A stretch of 64,000 nt of DNA from the NCBI RefSeq assembly GCF_014698835.1, contig NZ_JACJTU010000003.1:1-64000 (forward strand). Direction: 5' to 3'. The translations under genes were made by a program, and so were the position numbers. This stretch comes from Nostoc paludosum FACHB-159. Its GTDB lineage: Bacteria; Cyanobacteriota; Cyanobacteriia; Cyanobacteriales; Nostocaceae. A model generated the notes under the pieces. That model was given only the letters and a program-made list of their open reading frames with translations. It did no database searches and was not told the DNA's origin. Within the stretch, counting starts at the first letter, position 1. Each line of letters opens with the position of its first letter. Shown piece after piece: positions 7,808-18,226 of the stretch.

Positions 7808-10800
7808 TTAGATAATTCGAGAAACATCAACGAAACCTTCACGAAGGCTGACAATATTTGAAACTTCAGAATACATATTTCCAACTTTACCTGCTTGATG
7901 GGTAAATAAATCATGACAACCGACAATTATCAACAGTTCTTGAGCGCGGGAAAAGGCAACATTCACCCGTTCTGGTTTCTTAGCAAATCCCACATCTCCT
8001 TTATTATTGTTACGAACCATACTCACAATTACAACAGGTCTTTCCATCCCTTGAAATCTGTCTACTGTCCCAGTACGAATTTCTAGGGAAGGGAAAAGTT
8101 CAGATTGCAGGCGTTCATCGATTTTTCTTAATTGAGCGCCATAAAATGTAATTACAGCAATTTCTTTTTTTGGTTCGCCATTGGCAACTTGAGAAGCCCA
8201 AGTCTTCTCGAACTGCTGGCACAAACGTTCAATGGCATCGATTTCGGGAGTATTAAAGTAAGAAGTTCCGTGACGTTCTTCTAAATATTTCTTTTCTATA
8301 GGAGTTTTTACCCAGAGAATATGGTGAGATTCTTGAATGATTTCACCTGCTAAATGATGTGCGCGTTTTCTATCGGGTTCCAAAATACCAGATTCTAGTT
8401 TACCGTCGTAAAACTGATTGATTGCACCCATAATATAGGGATGCATTCGATATTGTGTAGTCAGCATTTGCTTGATGCTTTCATCAGCAGATTCAAACTG
8501 ACTTTTAAATAGTGATTCTTCTAAAAATTGTAGTTCGTCTCGTGTATTGCCAATTGCTTGGGCAACTTCTTCTAAAGTGCTAGTATCAAGCATGGGTGGT
8601 AATTGTCGATGGTCGCCTACCATGACTAACTTTTTACCTTTCAATGCTGGAATTAGTAATTCTGGTGGAGTACACTTACTAACTTCGTCAATGATGACGA
8701 CATCAAAGGATTTAAATTCTTCAGAAAAACCTCTATTTGCAGCTTGAACGCAGGTGATACCGACGACGTTGGCATTATCTAAATATATACGCCTTAAATC
8801 GTCGCTATCCCCTTCCGTTGGCTGTCTTAATTTTTTTATCCAGTCTTGCACAAAATTCTGATATTTGTTGAGATAAGCCTCTTCTTTTTGGAGTTGTTGT
8901 TGCCAAGATTCAAACTGGAAATTTAAACTCTGTAAAAAGTCTATATTAAAGAAATCACCATTAGAATTTTCTGGTTTAAATTTATCGGGTATGGTTTGCC
9001 ATTCTGTCAACCACCAGTTTCTTTGAGCAATTAAACTTTCTGATGGCTGTGGTTGTAATTGTTGTTCTAATTCCCGGAGACTAATTTGCAATTTTTGAAG
9101 TTGCTGTAGAGAATTTTCAGTTTCTTGTTTTAGTTTTGCTAAATGCTCGTGTAGAGAAGTCTTAATTACTTCCAACACGGCAAAAGGTTCTATTAATGAA
9201 ATTAAAGTTTCAAGCTGACTGATACAATTTACCCAACAATGCACTTGGTTTGCAAATTCTTGGGGTTGTTCCCAAATCTTTGATTGTGTTGTGAGATATT
9301 GCTCGGCTAAAGTGCGTAGTTGGTTGGGTATGTTTGGCTGTTGGCTCAGTTCTTGCAAGATATTAAGAACTTGTGCAAGTTGGCAATTCGCATCTTGCTG
9401 CGTTTTTTCTAGCTGATATTGAGTAGTAGAAATTTGCTGTTGGCTGATTTCATTTTTTTGAAGTTCATTTAATTGTTGATGTAGATGATGAAGCTGCTGT
9501 TCGGTTTCAGTTTTGACTTTTAAAACGCATTGACGTGCATTTGCTAGGATAGTTTCTAACAATTCTTGTGTAATTCGGGTGAGAGTCGAGTCAATATTAT
9601 TCCATTCCCAGGATGCACCATAGGTTTTTTGCATTCTGATTAAGAAAAACTGGGTATTTTCAACTAATAATTTTCGCTGTTTGGGGTTGAGTAATTGATA
9701 ATTATTAAACTGTTGATAAGTCTCTTGCCATTGAGTGCGATCGCTTTGTGATAACACCATTGGAATCTGGCTAAAATTTTGTTGTAAAAAATAACTAAAA
9801 TTATGCTGTTTGCCTCGCCTGTCAGCAAAATTGCCATCTATTTCATAAGCGATCGCTTTTGTCAATAAGTCCCAATCTGGCAGGTTAATTTTGTAGTTTT
9901 TTGGTACTATCGGTAATTTTAATGTATTAGCAAACATCAATAAGCCTAGTGGCAAGTCTACTAAATTATCTGTTAGTGGTAAACCTGATTGTTGGCAATC
10001 TTTTAAAGTTTGATAGAGATGAGAATGTGCTGTAGACTTCCATTCTTTAACTGCTGAGATAATATAATCAATTTCTCTCTGACGGTTTTGCCATATCTGA
10101 ATTGTTTGCTGTAGGTTTTGCTGCTTGGTAATAAATTTCTGATAATCTGCTTGTAACTGATTTAACGATTCAAAATTCTGTTTCACAGTTTGCGCTAACG
10201 CTGCAACTGCTGACATATTTTCACTGGCACTTTGAGCAGAATTCAAAGCAGTTTTAAATTGTAAAATTTCTGTTGCGATAGTTTCACGTAACCAAATCGC
10301 TAAACCAAAAGCGCCAAACGCTGGCCGCACAAAGCCAAGTTCATCACTACATTTAATAGATTTACGAACATTGGCTAAAAATTCTTCTACTAAACTATTA
10401 CCTTCTGCATAGGGTTTAAGCAGTGGCAAAAAATTTGTGATTTCTGGAGATTCCCAATTGACATTGGTAACAGTATTTAGTATATTATCTAAACCAGAAA
10501 TTAAGGATTCAACCTCATTTTGTGCTGCTAAAGAATCGTTATAAGATTTTTCTTGATTTTTAAAGTTTGACTCAATTTTTAACTTATTTTTCTGAAATTT
10601 ACTTAATTCTTTATCGAATTTTTCTTCCGCTTGCAAGTAGGCTGTAAATCTTTCTGATGATGAGAGCAATTTCCGAAACAGTTCAATATTTTCGAGTCGT
10701 TGATTTAGATTATTTTCGCAGTCATTTGCAGTATTTTCTAGCCATCTACCAATTACTTGGTCTTCTAAAAATGGCTGTCCTTCCTCTCCAACTTTTTCGG

Positions 10801-12286
10801 CTTTTCCTTTGCGTACAGCCCGAATAACTGGGTTGTGAACTAATCGACTCAAGGCGTTATCTACTGCTAAATTCGCTTGAGAAGCAATTAAAGTGCGTCC
10901 GCCACGAAGGGCAACTTGATAGCAAATTTCAGCGATTACGGTAGTTTTACCAGTACCCGGTGGCCCTTGAATTAAAACAAGATCCTTGGCTGCAAGTACT
11001 TTTTCTACTGCTGCTTTTTGACCGGGATTTGCAGCAGATAATAACAAATCTTGTGGTTGAATTTCAATAGTTGTTTTGATTTTTCTAGCCTGAGAAGCAT
11101 CGAATAAAAAGTTACCCAAATATGGATTTTGAGTATAGCCATTATTCAAATCTTCTAAAGCTTTTTTCTTGCGTTGAATCTGCTGAATATCACCAACTGC
11201 TTCAAAACACAAAAATCCTGTAGCTGGCAATTTATAACGTTCTGTTGTCATATATTCAGCTAAGTCTCTTTCTAATCTTACGCTGATGATGCAACGATTA
11301 GGATCGATTTCTTCAATAGTCCCTAATTGACGACCACTCATCCAATTTTTGCCAATGGGAGCAGTTTCAAAAAGTTTTAAATCTTCGTTTTTTGCTTGCT
11401 TTGCACGTTCCCAAAAGTTTTCTAATTCCAAAGAATTTTGATAAAAGCCATCAAGGGTTGCTGAGGTGACATCAATTTCAAAATTAATTCGCCTTTTGTG
11501 ATTATAGTTATGACTTATATAACGTACACAAAATTGACGTGCTTTAGCAATTTTTTCTTCAATTTGTAAAAACGCTTTCCAAGCTTTTAGCTGATCTTCT
11601 GTAGGTACATTATCGCCACAAACTGGTGCGGCTGCTATGCGCGTTAATGTTGTTGGTGGGATGTCGAGATGATGCTGGTGATTAGGTAACAAACGTAAAG
11701 GAAAAGCTACAGAATAGCTATCAGCATTTCCCCGCGATAGTTGTAATAAGTGAGCCGAAAGTATCTTTAAACCGTCGCGTCCATCTTTTTGGACAGCTAC
11801 TGTAAATCCTAATGTTTTTCTTAGCTTCTCAAGTCTTGGTGGTAATTGAAAATTCTCAGAATCTGTTGCTATTGTTAAATCCCAAATTTCTTCTTTTGGG
11901 TCTTTTCCTGCACCTTTGCGACGCACATAAAACAGACAAGGCTTTTTACCAACGCATTCAAACATTAATTCATTAGCATGTTCGCGTCGTTCTCGAAACT
12001 CAGGATATGCTTGTAGGGCGCTTTCTCCTTCGAGGTTGCGGATAAGTCTATCAATTGTTGAACCTACGAATGTATAACCCCAATCTTCAGAAGATGTTTT
12101 AGTTTTTGCGGATTTTGCTGTTAGTTTATTTACAGCTAAACGAATGCGTTCTGCCTCTGATTCTGAGATGGAACTTGTATGACTTTTGACTGCAATATTG
12201 AGTTTTTCACAAATTACTAATAGCTTTTTACTATCTAAATTCAATTCTTTTGATAGTTCATAAATTCTTAGTTTAACTTTGTTCAT
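7808..12286 (-). CDS. Large SF1 (UPF1/DNA2-like) helicase with N-terminal IF2N domain
   Basis: A 1492-residue protein. Residues 1-55 form an IF2N-type helical domain ([20 protein letters not shown]). A region with beta character follows, then Walker A near residue 440 ([16 protein letters not shown]). About 600 residues rich in Q, E, L and K are probably long coiled coil (roughly 520-1130). The helicase then resumes with [12 protein letters not shown] (Walker B, ~1199), [11 protein letters not shown] (motif III), TQYRMHP (motif IV) and [16 protein letters not shown] (motif V, ~1409). [18 protein letters not shown] is motif VI. The core is complete, so ATP-driven nucleic-acid unwinding is likely. 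Splitting of the motor by a coiled coil recalls helicases of the AAA_11/AAA_12 group. Substrate and pathway are unknown. Two decayed pieces of a sister gene lie at 68-280 and 558-751. Confidence 0.8.
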   Translation of the reverse strand: MNKVKLRIYELSKELNLDSKKLLVICEKLNIAVKSHTSSISESEAERIRLAVNKLTAKSAKTKTSSEDWGYTFVGSTIDRLIRNLEGESALQAYPEFRERREHANELMFECVGKKPCLFYVRRKGAGKDPKEEIWDLTIATDSENFQLPPRLEKLRKTLGFTVAVQKDGRDGLKILSAHLLQLSRGNADSYSVAFPLRLLPNHQHHLDIPPTTLTRIAAAPVCGDNVPTEDQLKAWKAFLQIEEKIAKARQFCVRYISHNYNHKRRINFEIDVTSATLDGFYQNSLELENFWERAKQAKNEDLKLFETAPIGKNWMSGRQLGTIEEIDPNRCIISVRLERDLAEYMTTERYKLPATGFLCFEAVGDIQQIQRKKKALEDLNNGYTQNPYLGNFLFDASQARKIKTTIEIQPQDLLLSAANPGQKAAVEKVLAAKDLVLIQGPPGTGKTTVIAEICYQVALRGGRTLIASQANLAVDNALSRLVHNPVIRAVRKGKAEKVGEEGQPFLEDQVIGRWLENTANDCENNLNQRLENIELFRKLLSSSERFTAYLQAEEKFDKELSKFQKNKLKIESNFKNQEKSYNDSLAAQNEVESLISGLDNILNTVTNVNWESPEITNFLPLLKPYAEGNSLVEEFLANVRKSIKCSDELGFVRPAFGAFGLAIWLRETIATEILQFKTALNSAQSASENMSAVAALAQTVKQNFESLNQLQADYQKFITKQQNLQQTIQIWQNRQREIDYIISAVKEWKSTAHSHLYQTLKDCQQSGLPLTDNLVDLPLGLLMFANTLKLPIVPKNYKINLPDWDLLTKAIAYEIDGNFADRRGKQHNFSYFLQQNFSQIPMVLSQSDRTQWQETYQQFNNYQLLNPKQRKLLVENTQFFLIRMQKTYGASWEWNNIDSTLTRITQELLETILANARQCVLKVKTETEQQLHHLHQQLNELQKNEISQQQISTTQYQLEKTQQDANCQLAQVLNILQELSQQPNIPNQLRTLAEQYLTTQSKIWEQPQEFANQVHCWVNCISQLETLISLIEPFAVLEVIKTSLHEHLAKLKQETENSLQQLQKLQISLRELEQQLQPQPSESLIAQRNWWLTEWQTIPDKFKPENSNGDFFNIDFLQSLNFQFESWQQQLQKEEAYLNKYQNFVQDWIKKLRQPTEGDSDDLRRIYLDNANVVGITCVQAANRGFSEEFKSFDVVIIDEVSKCTPPELLIPALKGKKLVMVGDHRQLPPMLDTSTLEEVAQAIGNTRDELQFLEESLFKSQFESADESIKQMLTTQYRMHPYIMGAINQFYDGKLESGILEPDRKRAHHLAGEIIQESHHILWVKTPIEKKYLEERHGTSYFNTPEIDAIERLCQQFEKTWASQVANGEPKKEIAVITFYGAQLRKIDERLQSELFPSLEIRTGTVDRFQGMERPVVIVSMVRNNNKGDVGFAKKPERVNVAFSRAQELLIIVGCHDLFTHQAGKVGNMYSEVSNIVSLREGFVDVSRII

Positions 12287-12344
12287 TCAAGATTGCCTTT
12301 ACTGATGATTATATAGATAATTCATATAAAAACTGCATTTATTA

Positions 12345-12506
12345 AATACTAAAGAATAATATTTTTATTCACGCAGAGACGCAGAGGCACAGAGAGAGAT
12401 ATGAGATTATACTCTTTAATTGGCATTACTAAAATTAAATATAAAAATCAACTCTTACCAACTCTTACTCTCTGCGACTCTGCGCCTTTGCGTGACATAT
12501 TCATAC
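12345..12506. repeat. Interspersed CGCAGAG-type inverted repeat pair
   Basis: The gap upstream of the helicase holds TTCACGCAGAGACGCAGAGG and, ~110 bp on, the roughly inverted CTCTGCGCCTTTGCGTGA. Related copies occur at about 16005-16034, 33294-33325, 38054-38099, 44768-44802 and 61878-61918. These are widespread intergenic repeats of Nostocales; this pair could fold into a long stem. Confidence 0.55.
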
Positions 12507-12551
12507 CTTCATCTGGGTTTAAAATAATATATCAGGATTTTTATTAGAAGC

Positions 12552-13469
12552 CTAAAGTTTGTACTGTTGATAAACTTGACTCGCGGCGCGATGCAACAAA
12601 GAGTGTCGCCAAACGAGGGATTTCATATCATCAGCATAACCGCCACCAATGACGCAAGCGACAGGATAACCAGTACTCATACAAGTACTTAAAACCTGCA
12701 TTTCTCGACGGAAAATGCCAGTATCAGTTAAGGCTAATTTTCCCAAGCGATCGCCTACATGAGGATCTACACCTGCATCATAAAATATTATATCTGGCTT
12801 GACTTGAGATAATAAATCTGGTAAGTAACTTGCCAATGTTTGCAAATAAGTATCATCTTCCATTCCCACTGGTAAAGGAACATCTAAATCGCTGGTTTGT
12901 TTAGTACCTGGGAAATTGACTTCGCAGTGCATGGAGAAAGTAAAAACACTTTCATCGTCTTGGAAGATAAAAGCGGTGCCGTCTCCTTGATGAACGTCCA
13001 AATCTACAATGAGGATTTTTTGCGCGAGTCCGAGTTTTTGTAAAACGCGACAGGCGATCGCTAAATCGTTGAAAATACAAAAACCAGATCCATAACTGGG
13101 AAAAGCATGATGAGTTCCACCAGCAGTATTACAAGCTAAACCCTGACTCAGTGCTAGCTTAGCAGTCAGTATTGTACCACCAACCGCTACACAGGTACGA
13201 TTTGCCAGCGCTGGACTCCAAGGTAAGCCAATGCGACGCTGTGCTTTGGGTTCTAGAGTTCCTTCACAATAAGCTTGAACGTAGTTTGGGGTGTGAACCA
13301 ACTCTATCAATTCTGCGGGCGGGCGTTCAGGCGTATGAAATTGTTCTTGATTTGCTACACCGTCGGCTAATAGCAATTCGTAGAGTTGCCGAAATTTGGA
13401 CATCGGAAAGCGATGCCCTTCAGGTAATGGCGCAACGTAATCTGGGTGGTAAATAATTGGCAAGTCCAT
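12552..13469 (-). CDS. Histone deacetylase family (AcuC/HDAC-like) amidohydrolase
   Basis: A 305-residue protein with the zinc-dependent deacetylase fold. The conserved blocks are present: GGTHHAFPSYGSGFCIFND (residues ~115-133, tandem active-site His), LIVDLDVHQGDGTA (~155-168, Asp and His zinc ligands) and FYDAGVDPHVGDRLG (third ligand Asp). The family removes acyl groups from lysines, polyamines or small amides such as acetoin-related compounds; which substrate applies here cannot be told. The length is typical of the short bacterial class. The gene is a lone minus-strand unit. All ligand residues are retained, so activity is likely. Confidence 0.88.
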   Translation of the reverse strand: MDLPIIYHPDYVAPLPEGHRFPMSKFRQLYELLLADGVANQEQFHTPERPPAELIELVHTPNYVQAYCEGTLEPKAQRRIGLPWSPALANRTCVAVGGTILTAKLALSQGLACNTAGGTHHAFPSYGSGFCIFNDLAIACRVLQKLGLAQKILIVDLDVHQGDGTAFIFQDDESVFTFSMHCEVNFPGTKQTSDLDVPLPVGMEDDTYLQTLASYLPDLLSQVKPDIIFYDAGVDPHVGDRLGKLALTDTGIFRREMQVLSTCMSTGYPVACVIGGGYADDMKSLVWRHSLLHRAASQVYQQYKL

Positions 13470-13997
13470 GTTATTAATTTTGAACCATAGTCTGGTGCCA
13501 AATACATCTAGAGATTATGTGGTAATCAATCATCAGATTGTTTTTATACGACAAAATTCATGCAACAGTGGTTTAAATGCAACCAAACAGCACTTACCCA
13601 GCACTTATGGCAATTTTTTGGTAACAGCAATGGAGAAAATCCCAATTATTTAACTACCATTGGCCAATGATGGGCAAAATTCAACCGCCAACAGATTATT
13701 TAGCAACAGCGAATAATTTGTTATCCCTGTTAGTTGAACTTTCATACTTTATGAGACAATTTCAATCATTAATCCTGAATATCCATACACTTAATTTGTT
13801 AAAAAATTTGTTAAAAATTACATTCTCACATACTGTAATATCGCGCAACACCTATAAGCGATCGAGTAGCTAATTCGACAATTAGCAAAGGCCACAGATT
13901 TTAGATTTGTCTTATCCACAAGCGTTAGTCTAATATGAACCAAAATCATCTAAAATTTTTTTGATGAACTTTAATCATAATTACAACAAAATTGAAA
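13470..13997. other. Gene-free stretch, AT-rich
   Basis: No convincing gene is seen. Two short plus-strand frames (13468-13653 and 13667-13873) lack family resemblance and good ribosome binding sites. Near 13870 there is a short inverted repeat CTAATT/AATTAG. The segment should hold the promoters of the divergent deacetylase and MscS genes, but no clear -35/-10 pair stood out. Confidence 0.4.
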
Positions 13998-15041
13998 ATG
14001 GATATGATGCAATGGATTCTGCCGATCGCCTTTATTGTAGCTGGTTTTGTAGCTGGAATAATTGGTGAAAAACTTATATTCAGAAAACTCGAACAATTCG
14101 TTATTAAGAAACACATTGCTGGGGGAAATATTATATTTCATTCCCTGCACCGCATGACCTTTATCTGGTTTGTAATTGGCGGTTTTTTTTGGGCAGTTCT
14201 CAGTTCTCCCCTAAGACCAGATATTGTCAATGTACTGCAAAAAATTCTCACCATAGCATTTTTGTATTCAGTGACTTTAGTTTTAGCAAGGCTGGCTGCT
14301 GGTTTTGCTAACTTATTAGTTCGGAGAACAGAAGGAGTTCCGACTTCACTAGTTTCTAATCTTGCTAAAGCTGTTGTTTTACTTTTGGGTACATTAATTT
14401 TATTACAAACTGTTGGCGTGCAAATTACACCAATAGTTACAACTTTAGGTATTGGTGGTCTAGCCGTTGGTTTGGCACTTCAAGACACATTAGCAAATTT
14501 ATTTTCTGGTTTTTATTTAATTATTTCTAAACAAGTCAGAACTGGAGATTATGTCAAATTAGATGCAGGACAGGAAGGTTATGTTACAGACATCACATGG
14601 CGCAATACAACAATCAAAGAAATTTCCAATAATGTGGTAATTGTTCCAAACTCTAAGTTAGCATCAGCAATTTTCACTAACTATCATTTACCCGCCAAGG
14701 AAATCACTTTAACGATGAATGTCGGCGTTAGTTATGATAGTGACTTAGAACAAGTTGAAAAAGTGACTGTGGAAGTTGCTAAGGAAGTTATGCAAGAAAT
14801 TGCACCGAAGTTAATTGCAAATGAACCATATATTAGATTTCATACCTTTGGAGATTTTAGTATAGATTTCACGCTTTATATGCGAGTCAGCGAATTTTTT
14901 GACCAGCGAATTGGCAAACATATATTTATTAAAAAATTACACAAACGCTATCAGGAAGTAGGGATTACAATTCCCTTTCCCATTAAAGAAATTTATGTGC
15001 AACATAATATGAATGGAAATTCGACTTTAAATTCTGATTAA
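13998..15041 (+). CDS. MscS-family small-conductance mechanosensitive channel
   Basis: About 347 residues. Three or four N-terminal membrane helices (residues ~5-25, 50-70, 80-105, 125-150) lead into the pore-lining helix and the signature IGGLAVGLALQDTLANLFSG (~155-175). The soluble MscS beta domain follows (TGDYVKLDAGQEGYVTDITW, IVPNSKLASAIFTNY) and then the C-terminal alpha/beta domain. Such channels open under membrane tension and release solutes during osmotic downshift. The ATG at 13998 is chosen over the TTG two codons earlier; further ATGs at 14004 and 14007 are possible. The gene is alone on its strand and faces the MBL gene. Confidence 0.88.
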   Translation: MDMMQWILPIAFIVAGFVAGIIGEKLIFRKLEQFVIKKHIAGGNIIFHSLHRMTFIWFVIGGFFWAVLSSPLRPDIVNVLQKILTIAFLYSVTLVLARLAAGFANLLVRRTEGVPTSLVSNLAKAVVLLLGTLILLQTVGVQITPIVTTLGIGGLAVGLALQDTLANLFSGFYLIISKQVRTGDYVKLDAGQEGYVTDITWRNTTIKEISNNVVIVPNSKLASAIFTNYHLPAKEITLTMNVGVSYDSDLEQVEKVTVEVAKEVMQEIAPKLIANEPYIRFHTFGDFSIDFTLYMRVSEFFDQRIGKHIFIKKLHKRYQEVGITIPFPIKEIYVQHNMNGNSTLNSD

Positions 15042-15095
15042 CAGGATGTTTGAAAAGTCTTCTTGGCGGGATAAAAAGTTTTAGATCCCTCTAAA

Positions 15096-15114
15096 TCTCC
15101 CTTTTTAAGGGAGA
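15096..15114. terminator. Hairpin between convergent genes
   Basis: TCTCCCTT at 15096-15103 pairs with AAGGGAGA at 15107-15114 over a 3-nt loop. It lies between the convergent mscS-like and MBL genes. There is no good T-run, and the sequence also resembles a common interspersed repeat, so its role as a terminator is tentative. Confidence 0.35.
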
Positions 15115-15123
15115 CTATGAGAG

Positions 15124-15903
15124 TTAAATTGCTAATGCTCGCTTTTCTAATGGTAGTTGAAAGCGATCGCCTGGTGTCGGTTCAATCACCCGCGTCGAAA
15201 GATTGTTTTTCTCCAATAGCGAACGAAATTCCGCAGCACTTCCTTTAGTCTGAATCAATTTCATCAGCAATCCTTCAAATATCACGTCTCCACCAGCTGC
15301 TGTGGGTAATATTACTTGAGGCTGTAACGATTTTGCTACATCTAAAGCGCTATTTTGTCCTTTAATAATTGACCCAAGCAAAGGTAGTGTCATGTCAATA
15401 AACGGTGTAACCACTACATCGATAGGTGCAGCTTGCTTCACTTGTGGAGAATGATACCCGTGAGGCTCATAGTATAAAGTTAAACCGCTTTCCAATTCTT
15501 TAATGAGATAACTATTTTCTACCAAAGTGGGGCCAATGGGCGAACCAGGAAAAGCCTTGATTTCAATTTGATTATCTAAAGTGAAAGTTTCACCATGAGC
15601 CAGAGTAGTTACCTGGGTGTAACCTAGTTGGTGTACTACCTTGGCTGCATTGGGAGAAGCTACAACCTTGATATTGTGGTCAAGCTGCTTGAGTGTTGGT
15701 GGGTGAGAATGGTCTTCTAAACCCTGAGATAGCAGAATTAAATCAATGTTCTCAGGTATTGGGCGATTTTGCGATCGCCAACCTTTAAATAACCAATCCA
15801 AATTACTGAAAATTAACGAATCAACTAGCCAAGGGTCGATTAATATTCGTTTCTCGCCGATTTCCAGCAGCCAGCTATTGCTGTCAAACCAAGTTAAGAA
15901 CAT
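15124..15903 (-). CDS. MBL-fold (UlaG-like) protein with altered metal motif
   Basis: A 259-residue protein with the metallo-beta-lactamase fold: the N-terminal strand pair FDSNSWLLEIGEKRILIDPW, then LILLSQGLEDHSHPPTL where the family has the THxHxDH metal site, and later ENSYLI, YYEPHGYHS, DVVVTP and VILPTAAGGD. In this copy the first two motif histidines are replaced (S-Q-G-L-E-D-H), while the D-H pair and later His residues remain. Homologues of this kind are common in cyanobacteria and plastids with unknown substrate. It may bind one metal, or may not be hydrolytic. It is a single gene; its start ATG is the first in frame and is preceded by AT-rich DNA. Confidence 0.75.
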   Translation of the reverse strand: MFLTWFDSNSWLLEIGEKRILIDPWLVDSLIFSNLDWLFKGWRSQNRPIPENIDLILLSQGLEDHSHPPTLKQLDHNIKVVASPNAAKVVHQLGYTQVTTLAHGETFTLDNQIEIKAFPGSPIGPTLVENSYLIKELESGLTLYYEPHGYHSPQVKQAAPIDVVVTPFIDMTLPLLGSIIKGQNSALDVAKSLQPQVILPTAAGGDVIFEGLLMKLIQTKGSAAEFRSLLEKNNLSTRVIEPTPGDRFQLPLEKRALAI

Positions 15904-16072
15904 AAAATTTTGTAAAGATAACGTCTATCTTTATTATCAATCGTGTTAGCTCTCTTGCAGGCGCTTCTAACAACTCACTTTAAATCACACATTTCTTTCT
16001 TTGCACCTTTGCGCCTTTGCGCCTTTGCGTGAGATAAAAAAGAAGTGATTTATTTACCTAAAAATAACTGTA

Positions 16073-16507
16073 ATGTCCGATCTTGGTTTCACTCATATTG
16101 CGCTTGCAGTTAGTAATGTCGATGCAAGTATCGCATTTTATACAAAATATGCTCAAATGACCGTTGTACACCGTCGCACTGATGAAGCGATTAAATCAGA
16201 TGTTGCTTGGATTAGCGACCTTACCAGACCTTTTGTGATTGTCCTCATCCAATCAACTCAAGTAGAAGGCGTACTGCTACCACAATCCCATCTTGGAGTA
16301 GCTTATCAGAATCGGGAAGACATCGATCGCCTGTGCAATGAAGCACGCATAGAGGGAGTACTGTTGGATGGGCCAAATGACTTCGGCCCCCCAGTTGGTT
16401 ACTGGGCTTATCTTCGAGACCCAGATGGCCATACACTGGAAATTTCTTACGGTCAGGTAGTTCAATTTACAGTTCAAGACGCGATTAATCGCGTCTCTAC
16501 AAATTAA
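16073..16507 (+). CDS. VOC (glyoxalase/dioxygenase) superfamily protein
   Basis: A 144-residue single-domain VOC protein with paired beta-alpha-beta-beta-beta modules. The first module begins FTHIALAVSNVDASIAFY (His metal ligand near residue 8) and the second ends LRDPDGHTLEISYGQ (Glu ligand). This is the pattern of glyoxalase I, fosfomycin-resistance and ring-cleaving dioxygenase enzymes; the substrate cannot be assigned. The C-terminal ~10 residues (VQDAINRVSTN) are encoded by an interspersed palindrome at 16478-16495, so the native end was probably altered by a repeat insertion. It is convergent with the SLH gene, with only 6 bp between them. Confidence 0.8.
   Translation: MSDLGFTHIALAVSNVDASIAFYTKYAQMTVVHRRTDEAIKSDVAWISDLTRPFVIVLIQSTQVEGVLLPQSHLGVAYQNREDIDRLCNEARIEGVLLDGPNDFGPPVGYWAYLRDPDGHTLEISYGQVVQFTVQDAINRVSTN
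16478..16495. repeat. 18-bp perfect palindrome of the GTAGAGACG family, inside a gene
   Basis: GACGCGATTAATCGCGTC, followed by TCTAC, is a perfect palindrome. A near copy preceded by GTAGA is at 43116-43143, and related GTAGAGACGTAGC palindromes are at 29551-29606. Here it forms the last codons of the VOC gene. Confidence 0.75.
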
Positions 16508-16513
16508 TAGGTA

Positions 16514-18226
16514 TTACCTTTTACCAGGAGTTCGTCCACCTTCATCGTTACTACCGCCGTGGGGACGGGAATTACCTGGGTCACAGCCCTCAGCACCATT
16601 ACCTATACCTTGGTTGCAATGGCGGCGTTCTCCGTCACGCTGTGTTGAAGTTTCAGTAGTTTCCTCAACTGCAACTTCCTGCCGTTGTTGTCCAACAACG
16701 TATTGTGAGGAGATATTTGCTACCCCTCCAGTGCTATAAAGTGCTTGATATAGCAAAGCAGAGACTTCAGACCTAGTTGCTATCCGTTCGGCATTCAGCA
16801 AATTCACATTGGGATAGTTAACAACTATACCGCGCTGTGTCAATGCAGCAATTAGACTGCGATGTTCGCTACTTATATTAGTTGCATCGCTGTAAACAGA
16901 TAAAATCGTATCCGTAGAACCGCTGGCTTGATAATTTAAACCCTGTGCTAACGCTACCAGAATGTCGAGGCGAGAAAGGCTTTGAGTGGGATTGAAATCC
17001 TTACCAATCACAGCGTTTAAAAAGCCCATTTGGTAAACATCCCTAATGGCATTGTAAGCCCAGTATCGACTTGAGACATCCTTAAAAGCGATCGCTTGGC
17101 GGATTTTGCCCTTGGTGAACGCTTTCCGCAGCATTGCCGCAAATTGGGCACGAGTTACCGGCGCATCTGGGCGAAAAGTTCCATCCGGAAAACCTTCAAG
17201 AATTTCCATCGCTGCCAATTCGGCAATAAAATCTTTAGCCCAATGGTCTGTGGAAACATCAGAAAATCCAACTTGGAGGTTGCGAGATACCCCAACTTCG
17301 CGATAATTCATCAGCAGTTGGCTGACATCATAGCTAGAGTTATCGCTGACTTCAGTCACCCGCACCAAACTACCAGGAGTAGCTTGCAAAGCCCGTGCCA
17401 AGTCGGAACTAAAGATGCTAAAGGAGGACTGGCGGACTAAAGCGAATTCACCTTGAGTGAAAGATACAGGATAAACACTGTTTGCTTTGACTGTTGATAA
17501 ACCTTCTACTTGGAATTGATTAGCTTGGAAGGCTTGGGAACCGCTAAGGAAATTAACCCTTTGATTGCTGACTTGGGTGAAATAGTCGTAGGTGGTGGTA
17601 CCTGCATCAATAGTCCCATCTTGGTCAGCATCAATACCATAAATAGTGCGAATGACTCGATATTCTGTTGGTTTAGCTGACAAAATCAGGTTAACTGCGG
17701 AGTTTGCTGATAAACATTCAAATTCGCTGTAGCCAATGAAGCGGTTTTGTAGATCGTATAATCGCACAACAATGCGATCGCTAGCTTTTAACCCTTTAAC
17801 AAATTTCGCTTTTTGCTTAATTTTGTATTTGTAATCACCCAAAAATCGCTCTTTTAAGAAGTTTTTGTTCTGTTTACTCTTAACAGAAACACGGGCAATT
17901 ACTTCTGACAAATTACCAGATGGTTCCCAAATTGCCAGACTAAAACCTGTTTTTTGTCCCTTGACGGAAACACTATTAGTATTTACTTGAGTGCGGCTTT
18001 CTGTGGTTACAGTTTGTCGTTGGATAGTAGTAGTACTACTCCTTGTTTCTACTTCATTATCAGCTAAAATTTGTTGCTCAGTAGAATTATCAGGTATTTG
18101 GGCGACGATGGTAGAAAACCCTGAAGTTGCGTAAGCAGAAACTATTGGCGAAAATATTGCCACAAAAGTTGTAGCAAGAACTAATTTGCCCAAATGACCA
18201 AAGTTACTATGATTTGTCTTTTTCAT
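16514..18226 (-). CDS. Secreted S-layer-homology (SLH) domain protein
   Basis: A 570-residue protein with an N-terminal signal segment (hydrophobic residues ~15-35). The middle is beta-rich and ends about residue 300; it includes a calcium-loop-like DADQDGTIDAG (~195-205). Then come SLH repeats: FSDVSTDHWAKDFIAELAAM with GFPDGTFRPDAPVTRAQFAA (~319-370), FKDVSSRYWAYNAIRDV with SLSRLDILVA (~385-435), and a weaker third (~445-500). SLH modules bind cell-wall polymer or, in cyanobacterial outer-membrane proteins, peptidoglycan. The tail (~540-570) is Gly/Asn/Arg-rich and looks disordered. No porin-like barrel is evident, so it is not an OprB-type porin. Its role is presumably envelope-associated. 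Confidence 0.75.
   Translation of the reverse strand: MKKTNHSNFGHLGKLVLATTFVAIFSPIVSAYATSGFSTIVAQIPDNSTEQQILADNEVETRSSTTTIQRQTVTTESRTQVNTNSVSVKGQKTGFSLAIWEPSGNLSEVIARVSVKSKQNKNFLKERFLGDYKYKIKQKAKFVKGLKASDRIVVRLYDLQNRFIGYSEFECLSANSAVNLILSAKPTEYRVIRTIYGIDADQDGTIDAGTTTYDYFTQVSNQRVNFLSGSQAFQANQFQVEGLSTVKANSVYPVSFTQGEFALVRQSSFSIFSSDLARALQATPGSLVRVTEVSDNSSYDVSQLLMNYREVGVSRNLQVGFSDVSTDHWAKDFIAELAAMEILEGFPDGTFRPDAPVTRAQFAAMLRKAFTKGKIRQAIAFKDVSSRYWAYNAIRDVYQMGFLNAVIGKDFNPTQSLSRLDILVALAQGLNYQASGSTDTILSVYSDATNISSEHRSLIAALTQRGIVVNYPNVNLLNAERIATRSEVSALLYQALYSTGGVANISSQYVVGQQRQEVAVEETTETSTQRDGERRHCNQGIGNGAEGCDPGNSRPHGGSNDEGGRTPGKR

Noticed and set aside
13468-13873. Two short plus-strand frames after the deacetylase gene
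   Set aside because: Low-complexity sequence, poor starts, no resemblance to known small proteins.
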